DNA of 64,000 nt, taken from Sthenelais limicola. Lineage: Eukaryota; Annelida; Polychaeta; Phyllodocida; Sigalionidae. The stretch spans positions 37,522,298 to 37,586,297 of the forward strand of contig OW804097.1 in NCBI GenBank assembly GCA_942159475.1, read 5' to 3'. Each line of letters starts with the position of its first letter. Within the stretch, counting starts at the first letter, position 1. Under the pieces are notes generated by a model. The model made no database searches and was not told the DNA's origin. It worked only from the letters and a program-made list of their open reading frames with translations. Shown here in pieces: positions 21,334 to 31,912 of this stretch. The translations under genes and the position numbers were made by a program.

Positions 21334-21445
21334 ATATATCAGTTCAAATACATACTAGTTCACTCTCCCGGTGCCAGCCTCCAATGTCTTCAAAATGGTA
21401 AACTTTTCGGGAGAATCGAAGAAAATAATCCAGTAGTTTAGGGCC
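21334..21445 (-). promoter_or_regulatory. LINE-1 5' leader / presumed internal promoter
   Basis: 112 bp between the inferred 5' end and the first ATG of ORF1. LINEs normally carry an internal promoter here. I see no convincing motif, so the role is inferred from position only. Confidence 0.4.
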
Positions 21446-21451
21446 GATTTC
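21446..21451. repeat. Target-site duplication of LINE-1 (right copy)
   Basis: GATTTC, matching 14833-14838. Beyond it the reading frame of the older host LINE resumes on the minus strand, so this marks the LINE-1 5' end. Confidence 0.65.
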
Positions 21452-22165
21452 ACTGAGCTCTCACGCCACACGTCTTACCCCTTTCAAAACTCGTATACCT
21501 CATTATTTTATCCGTCCAAGGCGTGATAGATTTTAACAATTTTTTGCCCTCATGTTTTCTTAGTTTAACACTTTTAACATCGATATTCTCTCTTAAACTT
21601 AGCGAATACAGCAGATGCGATTCTCTTCGTATACAACTATAGGGGGCTAATCTTAGTTCACGCTGTTGTTTATCAACATTTGTATATTCATAGTTTAAGT
21701 ATTATCCTTACTGCAGAGTTTTGTAGCGTTTGGATTTTCTTTAACATATCATCTGAGGCAACCATGTATATATTATGTCTCTATATTCAAGTATTGGGCG
21801 TATTGCATGTTTGTAGACTATGAGTACAGTCTCCTTTGAGGCACAGAAACTCAGTCTCGAGAGTGCTTTAAGTTTCATTTTGGCAAGATTCAGTTTTGAC
21901 TTTATAGGGTCAGAGAAACATAACCCATCATCTATCCTCAACCTGAGGAATGTATAAGAATTTGTCCTTTCAAGGATTTGGCCGCCAATTTTTAAAGCAC
22001 CTATCACTGGTTTATGTTTTTGGTAATAATCATGGTTTTGCTCTTTTTGACATTAAGCCAGATTTTTATTAATTTTGCATCATAAGTGAACTTTGTCCAG
22101 GCTAATCTGTAAATGGTCAAAACCAGATTTACCAGTTATATTCGATATAATATTATGGTTGTATA

Positions 22166-22402
22166 TGGGTGAAATCGCCAGAAAATGTACAATTCGCCTC
22201 CACCAATCTACTCAAATATCTCAAATTTAAGCCAAAAATTAGGTTCAAAATACATTTCACTGTAACCAAATACATTGTTTGAATGGAGCCAATACCAAAT
22301 ATACTCAGATATACCTAGTATTAACCAGTTTCCATTCTGATTTATCAGAATTTACTAAATGTGTTGATCTGCCAATTGTACGTTTTCGGAAGATCCGACC
22401 CA
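22166..22402 (-). mobile_element. Family A MITE inside the older LINE
   Basis: 237 bp with left end TGGGTGAAATCGCCAG and right end CCGACCCA. The RT relic reads on either side, so it inserted after that LINE. Confidence 0.88.
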
Positions 22403-22925
22403 CATAATCATGTCGTCGGTAAACAATTGCATATCAAAACATGAAATAACTTCATGTAAGACATTAATGTAAGCAAAAAACAATAGAGGTCCTAAGGACA
22501 TGCCTTGTGGAACACCACATGTGACCAGTGTATGGGCAGATGTCCTATTTTTTACAAGTACTTTTTGAAACCTTGAACTCAGATAGTTTTGAACCCAGTT
22601 TAGCGAAGCCTTCCCTATTCCCAAGCCTTTCAGTTTTGTAAGTAAAATGGAGTGATCCACCATATTGAATGCCTTCCTAAAGTCCAGGAAGGCTAGAACA
22701 GTACCATCTTTCTCATTCAGGTTGTTGAATATGTTGGAAAAAACTCTGTGGTGGGCATCAATTATAGATTGTCCCTGTCCAAAAACGTATTGGTGTTTGT
22801 ATATGAGGCTATTACCCTCTAAAAATCTCATTAGCTGCTTGCCAACTACTTTTTCAAGCACTTTTTCCGGAAATTGGATGCCACTTATTGGTCTGTAACT
22901 TGTTGGCTCAAGTCCTTTATTTACT

Positions 22926-23252
22926 TACAAAGTCTCAGCCATTCTTCCCTGACTGATGCTGGCCACAACACAATAGTGTGCATTGTAACGTCTTCTAAGG
23001 GACGCAACATTAGTAATGTCAGTAAGAGTCCTTAACAATGCTTTTTCCCGCATGGAGTGAACAAGGATGGTTGGTAGGGGAGGGACAATTCTCTCAGAAT
23101 GCAATCATTAGAAACTGCCGCACCACTGACCGGTGAGTCCAACTCAACATTAAAACTCTGCGTCAACCTCAACAGGAATTCAAATTGTTCATATTCTGTG
23201 GGAGGACCTCCGGGCAACAGAGCTCTGCTATCTATCATAAGAGTCACAATTA
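22926..23252 (-). other. Unassigned open frames
   Basis: Minus-strand frame from ~23247 to 23032 reads LPGGPPTEYEQFEFLLRLTQ and VSGAAVSNDCILRELSLP. A second frame follows with TNVASLRRRYNAHYCVVASI to ~22930. The composition looks coding-like, but I recognise no family. It could be an upstream part of the old LINE, another element or a host exon. Confidence 0.3.
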
Positions 23253-23486
23253 GGGTCAGATCGACAGAAAATGTACAATTGGCAGCTCTATATAGTAAAT
23301 TCTGCTAAATCAGGCTGAAAAACAATAAATACCGGGTATATCTGAATATAATTAGTATTGTGTGGTTTTAAAATATCTGCTCTGCTATATGTTGAACTGT
23401 ACTTTGAAGCTCATTTTTATCTTAAATGCGAGTTATTTGGGAGAATTGGTTAAGGCGAATTGTACATTTTCTGACAATCTGACCCA
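23253..23486 (+). mobile_element. Family A MITE
   Basis: Left GGGTCAGATCGACAG after TA, right CTGACAATCTGACCCA. Confidence 0.85.
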
Positions 23487-23880
23487 CTTAGTAACACTGA
23501 CATTGTTCCAGTGATCTGAGATGTTTACGGTATTATTGATTGCAATCAGAATGGCAAGAAAGAACACTTTCCAAAAAGGCGAAAAAAGTGGAGCTCTCCC
23601 AAAGGGGAAACCCTCGATGAATTTCAAAGCTATTTTCAGGCCATTGTCAATAGAGTTGGACATCATATTATTGTAGAGAATAAAGAAGTCACCGCGTGCT
23701 TATCTCCTCTCAAAGAAAGGTCATGGTCAGAGATAAGCTCACTATTTTACGGATGGCCGAGATCCTTCTTGCACTCAATTTAAGAATTGAAGAGTCAATA
23801 AAAGCGGTTCTTGAAGCTGGAGAAATGGCGGGAGACTACAAGCTGGAGGCAATGTGGCGTAATAAAGTGCGATTGGTATG
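23487..23880. other. Short unassigned open frame
   Basis: Plus frame 23696-23880 reads RMAEILLALNLRIEESIKAV and GEMAGDYKLEAMWRNKVRLV before running into the next MITE. Not recognised; could be an exon remnant. Confidence 0.25.
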
Positions 23881-24111
23881 AGGGTCAGAATTTCAGAAAA
23901 TGTACAATTGGGAGCTGTACACATTTAGTAAATTCTGCTAAATTAGGCTGCAATTTGCTCAATACTAGGTAAATTCGAGTATATTCAGCATTGCATTGAT
24001 TCTAGCATTTAGTTTGGTTAGGTTGAACTGTATTTTGAACTTTATTTTCGTCTGAAATTCGGGGTATTTGAGAAGATAGTTGAATTGTACATTTTCTGAA
24101 AATCTGACCCA
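23881..24111 (+). mobile_element. Family A MITE
   Basis: Left AGGGTCAGAATTTCAG, right CTGAAAATCTGACCCA. Small deletion near the right end. Confidence 0.85.
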
Positions 24112-24142
24112 TGAAGCATTGGATTTCCTCCTCCTCAATAAG

Positions 24143-24385
24143 TGGGTCAGATCGCCAGAAAATGCACAATTGGCAGATCTTCACATTTAGTAAAATATGC
24201 TAAATTAGGCTGGAAAATGATAAATACCAGGTATATCTGAGTATAGGCCTACTTTGTATTGTGTGATTCATAAATATCTGTTCTGCTATGTTAAACTGTA
24301 TTTTGAAGCTCATTTTTGTCTGAAATTTGGGTTGTTTGAGAGAATTGGTGAGGGCGAATTATACACTTTCTGACAATCTGACCCA
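24143..24385 (+). mobile_element. Family A MITE
   Basis: Left TGGGTCAGATCGCCAG (hybrid of the two end types), right CTGACAATCTGACCCA. 31 bp after the previous copy. Confidence 0.85.
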
Positions 24386-24654
24386 AGACTGGAATTGAAT
24401 ACTGCCGGACGAACGGATGTCCATTGCTTTAATTTGGGCAAGATTTGGGTACATCGGCTTTTCATCTCAGATATTTAGATTTTATTGAATGCTTCTGCAA
24501 ATCAAACTGAAGTATCGACCCTAACATCAAAGGATGAGATGTATGCATAGGAAACAATTACTATATGTATGAAAAGTAAATCAAATCCTATCAATTGGCT
24601 TGGAGCTAATATAAAAGCACCTGAGTGCAGATTCTCGCGAGCGGATTCTTCCAA

Positions 24655-24742
24655 TGTTTTAGAACCTGATTTTTGTCTTAAATATGGGTTATTTGAGAGG
24701 ATTGGTGAAGGTGAATTGTACGTTTTCTGGCGATCTGACCCG
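24655..24742 (+). mobile_element. Family A MITE, right-end fragment
   Basis: Right ~88 bp only: GGGTTATTTGAGAGGATTGG..., CTGGCGATCTGACCC. Confidence 0.75.
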
Positions 24743-24786
24743 TTTACCCTTTGGCCGAGATTGACTGCAATGTAGCCTTCATTTGT

Positions 24787-24997
24787 GGTCCAGAGCCTCA
24801 GATCAGATGAGAATGATATGTCAGTGATTGGACGCCTACTTCACTAATCGTTTTTCTCGCCTAGGACTTCGAGGCGTTTCTAATGGGAGTATAATGACAC
24901 TTTGCGGTCTTAATGGACTTATTATGGCACTTTGCGGTTTGAGGTGAGAGACTTTCCCTTCGTTTGAAGGGACTCTCTCAACTAAGGGCCTAGACTG
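24787..24997 (+). mobile_element. Family D MITE (CASTCTAGG ends)
   Basis: Runs from a decayed GGTCCAGAGCCTCAGATCAG to GGGCCTAGACTG. The internal near-repeat AATGACACTTTGCGGTCTTA / TATGGCACTTTGCGGTTTGA is typical of the family. Confidence 0.7.
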
Positions 24998-25288
24998 CCC
25001 TTATCTTCAATGTACCACCCTTCATCCGAAACATTTTTCAGCCGTTGTTTCCTGTTCACTTCCATTCTGCATGACTAATTCTTTCTCAGCGGAAACAGGA
25101 AGTACAAGCATGTGATATGAATTTTTCATACAACTATAAATCGCACCAACATTACCTTCGCAGCAGGAAGCGACTGTAATTAATCTTAGTTGACATGCGA
25201 TCCCTTCAGGAGAATGCGACGATAATCGAAGTTCAGTGGGGAAAAATAGGGTGCATAGATCTCCATTTAACATCATCTGTTTTATAGT

Positions 25289-25523
25289 TGGGTCAATTTT
25301 AAGAAAATGTACAATTGGCCTTCTCCAATCCTCTCAAATAACCCAAATTTCAGATGACAATCGGGTTCAAAATACAGTTCAACATAACCAGACTGATTCA
25401 TTGAATTAATACAATACAGAATACATTCAGATATACTCAGTATTTATCAATTTACACTCTGAATTAGCAGAATTTGAGAGATGTGTAGGAATGTAGATTG
25501 TGCATTTTCTGAGAATCTGGCCC
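25289..25523 (-). mobile_element. Family A MITE, diverged
   Basis: Left TGGGTCAATTTTAAG, right CTGAGAATCTGGCCCA. Same subtype as 39172-39405 and 49670-49907 (TTCATTGAAT...AATACAGAATACA). Confidence 0.8.
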
Positions 25524-26015
25524 AGTTCAACAGCAAGTCGGCGCTTGGATAGGCCATAATTGCAGTATTGAGGCCATCAAGAATTTCATTATGAAGCCTG
25601 GGATGTAATTTAGAAAGATGTGCAAGAAAAACACAATGGACTCTTTCGAAGCTGGAGGGAAGATATCTGACGGAAGGTATGATTAATGCAAGCGTCATTT
25701 CACACGACGAAAAGCTGATAATCCCTGTTCAATCAAGAATGCCAATCCATGATCCTCATTAATAGTGTTTTGCAGAGATTGCAGGGAGGCCATTTTGAAA
25801 TCAAAGGCCACAGGTTTTAATTGTTTTGCTGTCAGGACAATACTTGGAATATCCTAACATATCGTGTTCATAGAAGATGGATTAAATTTCTGTTCAATTC
25901 TATAAGAACACCATTATGAAATGCATTAAGATGATGACTAATTAGCATACATCGACTTGTTGGCCTTTAAAGGTTTTCAAAGCCCATAGAACTGTCATTA
26001 ACTGTCAGACATATA
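25524..26015. other. No feature recognised
   Basis: About 490 bp without supported ORF or known repeat. Confidence 0.5.
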
Positions 26016-26252
26016 TGGGCGAAATCGCCAGAAAATATACTATTCATCTTCACCAATTCTCTCAAATAACCCAAATTTCAGACGAAAATAAAGATCAAAA
26101 TACAGTTCAACCTAACCAGGCAGGTTGCTAGAATCAATGCAATGCAGAATATATCCCAATTCACCTTGTATTGACCAAATTGCAGCCTTATTGAGCAGAA
26201 TTGACTAAATGTGTAGAACTGCCAATTGTACATTTTCTGAAAATCGGACCCA
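26016..26252 (-). mobile_element. Family A MITE with asymmetric ends
   Basis: 237 bp. Left TGGGCGAAATCGCCAG, right CTGAAAATCGGACCCA. Confidence 0.87.
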
Positions 26253-26533
26253 TGCATGACCACCCCTCGTCTCCATTTCCACATCTATAAGATCAGGGAT
26301 AATTAGGAAGGGCACTATGGTGTAACTTTGTTTATAAAGTTGTCTTCTATGGGCCCTAGAAACTTCATCTTTCGCATTGTTTCCTTATAAAGTCTAAGAA
26401 TTCCATTTACTTTATGGGGGCGTCTGCATTCTGTTCAATAAAATGTCCTAGGTTTCTAACCGCTAAATGTAGAAACAAATGCATTCTATAGTTTACATTA
26501 AAATACGTAGGCGTATCTTATAAGTAGAAGATA

Positions 26534-26770
26534 AGGGTTAGATTGTCAGAAAATGTACAATTCGCCTTCACCAATTCTCTCAAAGAACCCATATTTAAGA
26601 CACACATGAGCTTCAAAATACAATTTAACGTAGCAGAACAGATATTTTAAAACCACACAGTACTAAATACATTCAGATTTATTGGGTATTCATCATTTCT
26701 CAGCCTAATTTAGCAGAATTCACTTAATGTGAAGAGCTGCCAATTGTATATTTTCTGACGATCTGACCCA
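26534..26770 (-). mobile_element. Family A MITE
   Basis: Left AGGGTTAGATTGTCAG, right CTGACGATCTGACCCA. Confidence 0.85.
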
Positions 26771-27185
26771 TCATGAGGTGGCTCTGGTGCCGTGTCACAA
26801 TGATGAACAGAGTATGTAATTAGAGAGTGTGGAGGTGGAGTAGATCTTAGGAGTTTGTAATGAATAGACATCAACCTCTCATGTAGGCATATTTCTTCGG
26901 AAATCATTGTTCGCAATTGGTTTTCATCGTACCATTATTATATAGTCAAACAATTCTCCCCACAATTATATATAAACCTTTCGGTTAGTTAGCTTTGAAG
27001 ATGAGGATGGTGAACCTTAATCTTTAAGGCCCCTCTTGCTTTGAGTGTTTTCATGGGAATTCATTTGCATCACTTGTAACGTAACTTCATCTAGTGATCT
27101 GCATTCACATTGTCAGTTGGAATGGATTCTTTACTGCAATCTATTTTACTCCACGGTGAAGTGTGTTTCACATAACATTTGTATT
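26771..27185. other. No feature recognised
   Basis: 415 bp without supported ORF. AT-rich. Confidence 0.5.
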
Positions 27186-27413
27186 TGGGTCAGATTTTCT
27201 GAAAATGCACAATCTACATTTCTACACTCAAATTCTGCTAAAATAGAATGAACATATATAAGAACTAGGTATGTCTGAGTGTATTCTGTTTTGTATTGAT
27301 TCAATAAATATGTCTGGTTGTGTTGAACTGTATTTTGAACCTGATTCTCATCTTAAATTTGGGTTGAGACGATTGGTGAAGGCCAATTGTACATTTTCTA
27401 CATATCTGACCCA
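27186..27413 (+). mobile_element. Family A MITE
   Basis: Left TGGGTCAGATTTTCTG, right CTACATATCTGACCCA. Slightly shortened. Confidence 0.82.
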
Positions 27414-27779
27414 TGTAGAGGCGTGTGGTACATTGTTTTGTACCAGGGCCTATCAATGTGCAAAATAAAATCATTTGATTGGTTCCCATCTACCTGAATC
27501 TACTCAGGCCACGCCCCCTAACAACAAAGATAAGCTAATGTTTCTGAAGATTATGACCATGAAAGTAATCAATACAAATACATGTATTATTGGACTTTGG
27601 ACCATGGACTATGCTCAAGGAAAGAAATGTCTCCCTCAAAACCTGTTCTAGTATAGGGCCCATAGTCAGAGGGATCGTCTCTGCCCCTGCTTCTTTCCTA
27701 CAGCAAAAAGCAAGCCACCCGCCCATAATAAAAAGACTGAGAGAAATACGAGCACTGTTCCTGTAGCTACTAAACAAAA
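27414..27779. other. No feature recognised
   Basis: 366 bp without supported ORF or known repeat. Confidence 0.45.
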
Positions 27780-27932
27780 AGCATTATAGACATGAGATGT
27801 GTTTGGGTGAACATGTTTACTTTCCAATTGGCCTTTCCTGATGTTTTATCAACAAATATAAATTTGACAATGGTGTGATGACCGATAACACAGTACTATT
27901 CCACTTGCGTCCATAGGGAGAAACTTTGTACA

Positions 27933-28144
27933 TGGGTCAGATTTTCAGAAAATGTACAATTGGCAGCTCCACATATTTAGAAATTTCTACTAAAAAGATT
28001 CTAAATCTTGTATTGCATTGATTTTTTAAGTGGTATCAGTTCTGTTATGTTAAACTGTATTTTGAAGCTCATTTTTGTCTTAAATGTGAGTTATTTGAGA
28101 GGATTGGTGAAGGTGAATTGTACATTTTCTGAAAATCTGACCCA
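27933..28144 (+). mobile_element. Family A MITE inserted in LINE relic
   Basis: 212 bp (internal deletion). CA flanks both sides. LINE reading frame resumes directly after it. Confidence 0.87.
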
Positions 28145-28293
28145 CAAAGAGCTCCAAAAAGACCTAGATGCTGGGGGAAACAGGTGCACAATAAATAAGA
28201 TCTCTGTGAATGTACAAAAAAGAAAAGCCATGAGCATAGCCCTACATACAACAAAATCAAACAGAAATGCATTAAGCCTTAACAATGCCGAAT

Positions 28294-28530
28294 TTGGTCA
28301 TATTTTCAGAAAATGTACAATTGGCAGCTGTACATGTTGAGGAAATTCTGCTAAATTAGGCTGAAAAATGATGAATACTGAGTATTTATGTGTATATCTG
28401 CCATGGCATTGATTTAAAGTATCAGTTCTGTTATACTAAACTGTATTTTGAAGCTTATTTCTGTCTTAAATGTGGGTTATTTGAGAGGATTGGTGAAGGC
28501 GAATTTTACATTTTCTGAAAATCTGACCCA
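28294..28530 (+). mobile_element. Family A MITE inserted in LINE relic
   Basis: 237 bp. LINE codons SLNNAE before and LDHVTQYKYLG after it are continuous. Confidence 0.88.
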
Positions 28531-29256
28531 ATTAGATCATGTCACACAATACAAATACCTTGGCCTAAAAATTGATAGTGGCCTAACATTCAACCCGCAC
28601 CTAACCTCAAACATCAAACAGGGAATACAGAGACTTAGAGCCACAGTCAAAATCAATCAGGCCCTCTCTAGTAAAAACACAATCCTAATCTATGAGACCA
28701 TGGTACGCCCTGTGTTTGACTTTTGCGTTATGTTTTATGCCCCAGCACAGAAAAAAAAACTAGACAGGCTACAATCCATACAAAACACATTTCTAAGGTT
28801 TGCATACAACAAGAAAAAAACGGATAGCATCAAAGAAAACCACTCAGAGATAAAGATGGAATTCTTAAATGAAAGGAGAGACTCACACCTTCCACCTAGC
28901 ATATGAGATGGGTCGTGACAAAAGATACCATGACAACAGAAAAATCAATCTGTGAAGTCTGGCAAAGAGTAAAGTCTTAAATACCAATGACAAAAACAGA
29001 GAGCATCACAAAATGTTGTATTGTACAAGCCCCTACTCTTTTTAATGAAATTTCAACAGCTGGGAGAAACTACCCAACACTAGTTGAATTCAAAACAGCT
29101 CTTGAAGAAAACTTATTCTCCCAGGCGGGATAATGGAGAGAACCTGGCATCGATCTCTATCGGGTAGACCATGAAGTATTACAAAACTAGTCTAAATTTA
29201 TTCAAAGGTAAAGGACGCATATGTGGGGCCAGTGTTCACCAGAATGGTACCCCACA

Positions 29257-29470
29257 TGGGTCACATTTTCAGAAAATGTACAATTTAACTTCGCCAATCT
29301 TCTGAAATAACACACATTTCAGACGAAAATAAAGTTCAAAATACAGTTCAACCTAGCCAAACAGATTGCTAGAATCAATGCAATGCCGAATATACCGAAT
29401 ATACTCAAATATACAGAATTTACCAAAGGTGTACAGCTACCAATTGTATATTTTGTGAAAATCTGACCCA
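29257..29470 (-). mobile_element. Family A MITE
   Basis: Left TGGGTCACATTTTCAG, right GTGAAAATCTGACCCA. Internal deletion of ~20 bp. Confidence 0.85.
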
Positions 29471-31500
29471 CATACGTGTAAACAATTAAAGGATGTATAA
29501 ATAGCAGTCAAAGCAGTGTTGGCAAGAATGCCAGGACCTAGCTGAATCTGAAAATTGGATAGATTACCTATACAAACACACAACCCACTTTCTCTCACTT
29601 GAGTATTCATCAAATTAACCCAAATTTAACTAGGACCATCTTCACAAAACCGATACTAAAGGAAAACCCCATAGTACGGGTCCCACCCTGATAAAGTTAT
29701 ATCTAGTGCATCCCATTGCAGTAGAGTAGGTAACTAGTCACTTTATACCTCTATATCTCATAAACAGTCAATTAAACTCTAGTCTAAGGGACTAAGTCTC
29801 GAAGAGCTATGGCTGCCACAGAAGAGGGCCGACCCATTTCCGGAGAAATGTATCTTATATTCATTATCATGTACTGTTCTCGGAAATAAACAATATATAT
29901 AGAATTGTTGTTGAGTACACTCTCATGAGCCATATCGTGTAAATACAATGGGGCATCGGACATTGTTCCTTCATGAACGTAGATTCTGCCCCTCGTAGTA
30001 TAGAGGGCCAGCGTAAGCCACACAGCAAGCTAATCGTAATTGTCCCCGCCCTCGGCGCCGCCAGACAAGCCCAGCGCGGTCATGTGGGGTGGGGGAGGGG
30101 GCTCGTCATGCTGTGGTGATTATGAGAGGGGTGGGGGAGTGGGTTCATTGCATGGCCTGTACTGACCCACGAAAATACTGCTTGAATATTTATTCGTTTA
30201 TTCATTCATTGATTTTGAAGAGGGTGAATTTATTCTTCCCTTCAAACTCATCATTTCATTATTTTGGTGCATCATTTCTCTCTAATGTATTTCTTCCTTG
30301 TGCCAGCTTCTGTAAAGAGGAAAGTACAGGTATATGCATCAAATTAAACAATAATCAATGACCATGCATGACTATGACTGAATGCCTTGTGTATGTTGCC
30401 TATGTTTAGTTCCTTGACCTACAAACATTTTAGCACAGCCAGGACGAAGCTAATTTTAGCCCACATAACCTACTAATTTCGCATAGTTTTACCAAGCCTG
30501 CCTAGCTTATAATCTGTACAATTCTCAGGGCTTAATGATTAGTAATTACCGTCCGTCAACTAATGATAAATATACTTACATCCCACAAACCTTGGCTTCC
30601 TCATAGCCATTTCTTGCTCTTGTTCTATGAGATGAAACTAAAATGGAATTGAACAAGAATTATTGATGATTAATAATGGAGAAGATGTCCCAGACCTGTC
30701 CACAACAAGTAGACAATATAAAAAATATATAAAGCCTATTGTTGGCTGACTCTGCAGTAACCAGAGAGAGTTATTCTTAGACGGTCCTATGCCTAGTTGC
30801 ACCAATCCCTTCTCGTGACGTCCTCCTCGTACCCACCTTGCCACTGCGTGCTCCATGGGCGTAGGCGGCCTGACCCCACCGCGACCCGGCCTCACTGCCC
30901 AGTCAATGCTATGTTACCGCGTCCCTTGGAGCGCTGGTATAATTAACCTCTCCACAAGCAGTGAAGGTCCACCCCCTTACGTAACCGATAGCCAGTCAGC
31001 GCGCTTGATACCATAAATAGATGTCACCCACATGGGTTGTTTTGCGTGCACTGCATGTTGATATGTCTCTCGATCTCAAGTGGGTAAAGCTAGGTTGAAG
31101 AGAGTGGTGTTGAAGTATAACTTTGCTGGGTTATTAATAATAATAACATGTAGTCAGTAGTCCTGTTTCTAGACTAGTAAGCAATCCTTTATTTCCATTA
31201 TTTATACAACTGCGACTAGGTAGGTCTGGGTCCATGCCACCCTAGCCCCCACCCCCAACCCCCCAGAAAAAAATCTAAATATATATGTTATTTTAAGGTA
31301 TTCTTGTGGGTTGTTTTTAGCGCCATCAGGTCAATGCCTTAATTAACAATAAAAAGTTACACAAGATCTTTGAATTCTAATGATATACTAGTAAATTAAA
31401 TATATTTCTTTTATTTACGCTATGCTATATATATATATGGCCAATTCTCACCCAATGGGGCAATGAGTGTTTTGGGATTCTAAGGTTCACTGAGCATATA
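29471..31500. other. Gene-poor stretch with GC-richer islands
   Basis: No ORF that I can name. 30040-30150 and 30800-31060 are clearly GC-richer than the surroundings (30805-30900 resembles promoter-type CG-rich sequence; CCATAAATAG at ~31010 is TATA-like). If a host gene passes through this window, this is one place to look. Confidence 0.35.
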
Positions 31501-31519
31501 ATATATACATTTTTTATTT

Positions 31520-31590
31520 TTTTTGTTTATTCCCATCAATTTTTTTGTTTATTCCCATCGGCAAAATTGTTTATTCCCATCATTTAGATC
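31520..31590 (+). repeat. Three direct repeats of TTGTTTATTCCCATC
   Basis: Near-identical 15-16-mers in tandem with short spacers. Function unknown. Confidence 0.8.
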
Positions 31591-31834
31591 CCCCCTCAAG
31601 CTTTCGGCCATATATAGTTTATTAATCTGAATTTGTTTATTAATGTGCATTTTGTACATAAAAGGAGAAAATATAGCTGAAAATTGACGTTTTTAAAAAC
31701 TGAAATAAATAAAATGAGACCGTAGACCCTCAAAATGATGAATTTATATCAAAATTCCTACTTCATAAAAGGGATCCGACCATTTAATAAGCGATTGAAC
31801 CCCGAGTTGTTGTAGTCGTTATTTATTATTCACA

Positions 31835-31870
31835 AGCTTTTGGGAAACACTCCCTTCATCAGGTGTTCAT
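31835..31870 (-). ncRNA. Hammerhead-like motif, Penelope-type relic
   Basis: On the minus strand ACACCTGATGA is followed by a short stem AGGGA-GTGT-TTCCC and then AAAAGC, close to the hammerhead core CUGAUGA / stem II / GAAA with the first G of GAAA replaced by A. Minimal hammerheads of this shape are known in Penelope-like retroelements. The copy is probably a dead fragment; no RT is visible nearby. Confidence 0.45.
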
Positions 31871-31912
31871 GTAATGTTAGAAATGATCATGTTCATGTAA
31901 TGTTAGAAATGA
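31864..31912 (+). repeat. 23-bp direct duplication next to the hammerhead-like motif
   Basis: TGTTCATGTAATGTTAGAAA+TGA occurs at 31864-31886 and again at 31890-31912, offset 26 bp. Confidence 0.9.

Larger units (their letters stand above)
14839..21445 (-). mobile_element. Near full-length three-ORF non-LTR retrotransposon (LINE-1)
   Basis: A complete-looking LINE on the minus strand. In its own 5'->3' order it has a leader (21445-21334), ORF1 with RRM-like and NADAR domains, an SGNH-hydrolase ORF, a 717-bp spacer, an APE-RT ORF, a 3' UTR, AATAAA and a 22-nt poly(A) seen as T22 at 14839-14860. Identical 6-bp direct repeats (GATTTC on +) sit at 14833-14838 and 21446-21451, just outside the T-run and the leader, as expected for target-primed integration. 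The flanks belong to one older LINE on the same strand, which supports these boundaries. HLNIRSL at the endonuclease start and the presence of an esterase ORF point to the CR1/L2/Jockey group, although a pure poly(A) tail is less typical of CR1. The only lesion I see is a stop near the end of the RT ORF, so the insertion is probably young. Confidence 0.88.
21446..22925 (-). pseudogene. Older decayed LINE: RT fragment (5' part)
   Basis: A minus-strand RT relic starting near 22920 (PTSYRPISGIQFPEKVLEK), then FVFGQGQSIIDAHH-like, AFLDFRKAFNMVDH, VTCGVPQGMSLGPLLF and LFTDDMIMW (where YADD is expected). It is interrupted by a family A MITE (22166-22402). It resumes with IGALKIGGQILERTNSYTFL, KKIQTLQNSAVRIIL and a C-terminal stretch RLAPYSCIRRESHLLYSL to about 21453, with stops and frame changes on the way. 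It is 5'-truncated and dead. LINE-1 later inserted at its 3' side; the remaining tail is at 14690-14838. Confidence 0.8.
27780..29133 (+). pseudogene. Decayed LINE RT fragment carrying two family A MITEs
   Basis: Plus-strand RT relic. At 27842-27932 it reads INKYKFDNGVMTDNTVLFHL, where MTDN stands in the YADD position. It continues after the MITE at 27933-28144 with KELQKDLDAGGNRCTINKIS, is interrupted again at 28294-28530, and resumes LDHVTQYKYLGLKIDSGLTF, FLRFAYNKKKTD and, after frameshifts, NEISTAGRNYPTLVEFKTAL to the stop at 29131-29133. Both ends are lost and it is non-functional. The reading continuity across both MITEs gives independent proof of the MITE boundaries. Confidence 0.8.

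Noticed and set aside
28069..28285. Minus-strand frames within the LINE fragment
   Set aside because: Shadows of the plus-strand RT relic and of the flanking MITE.
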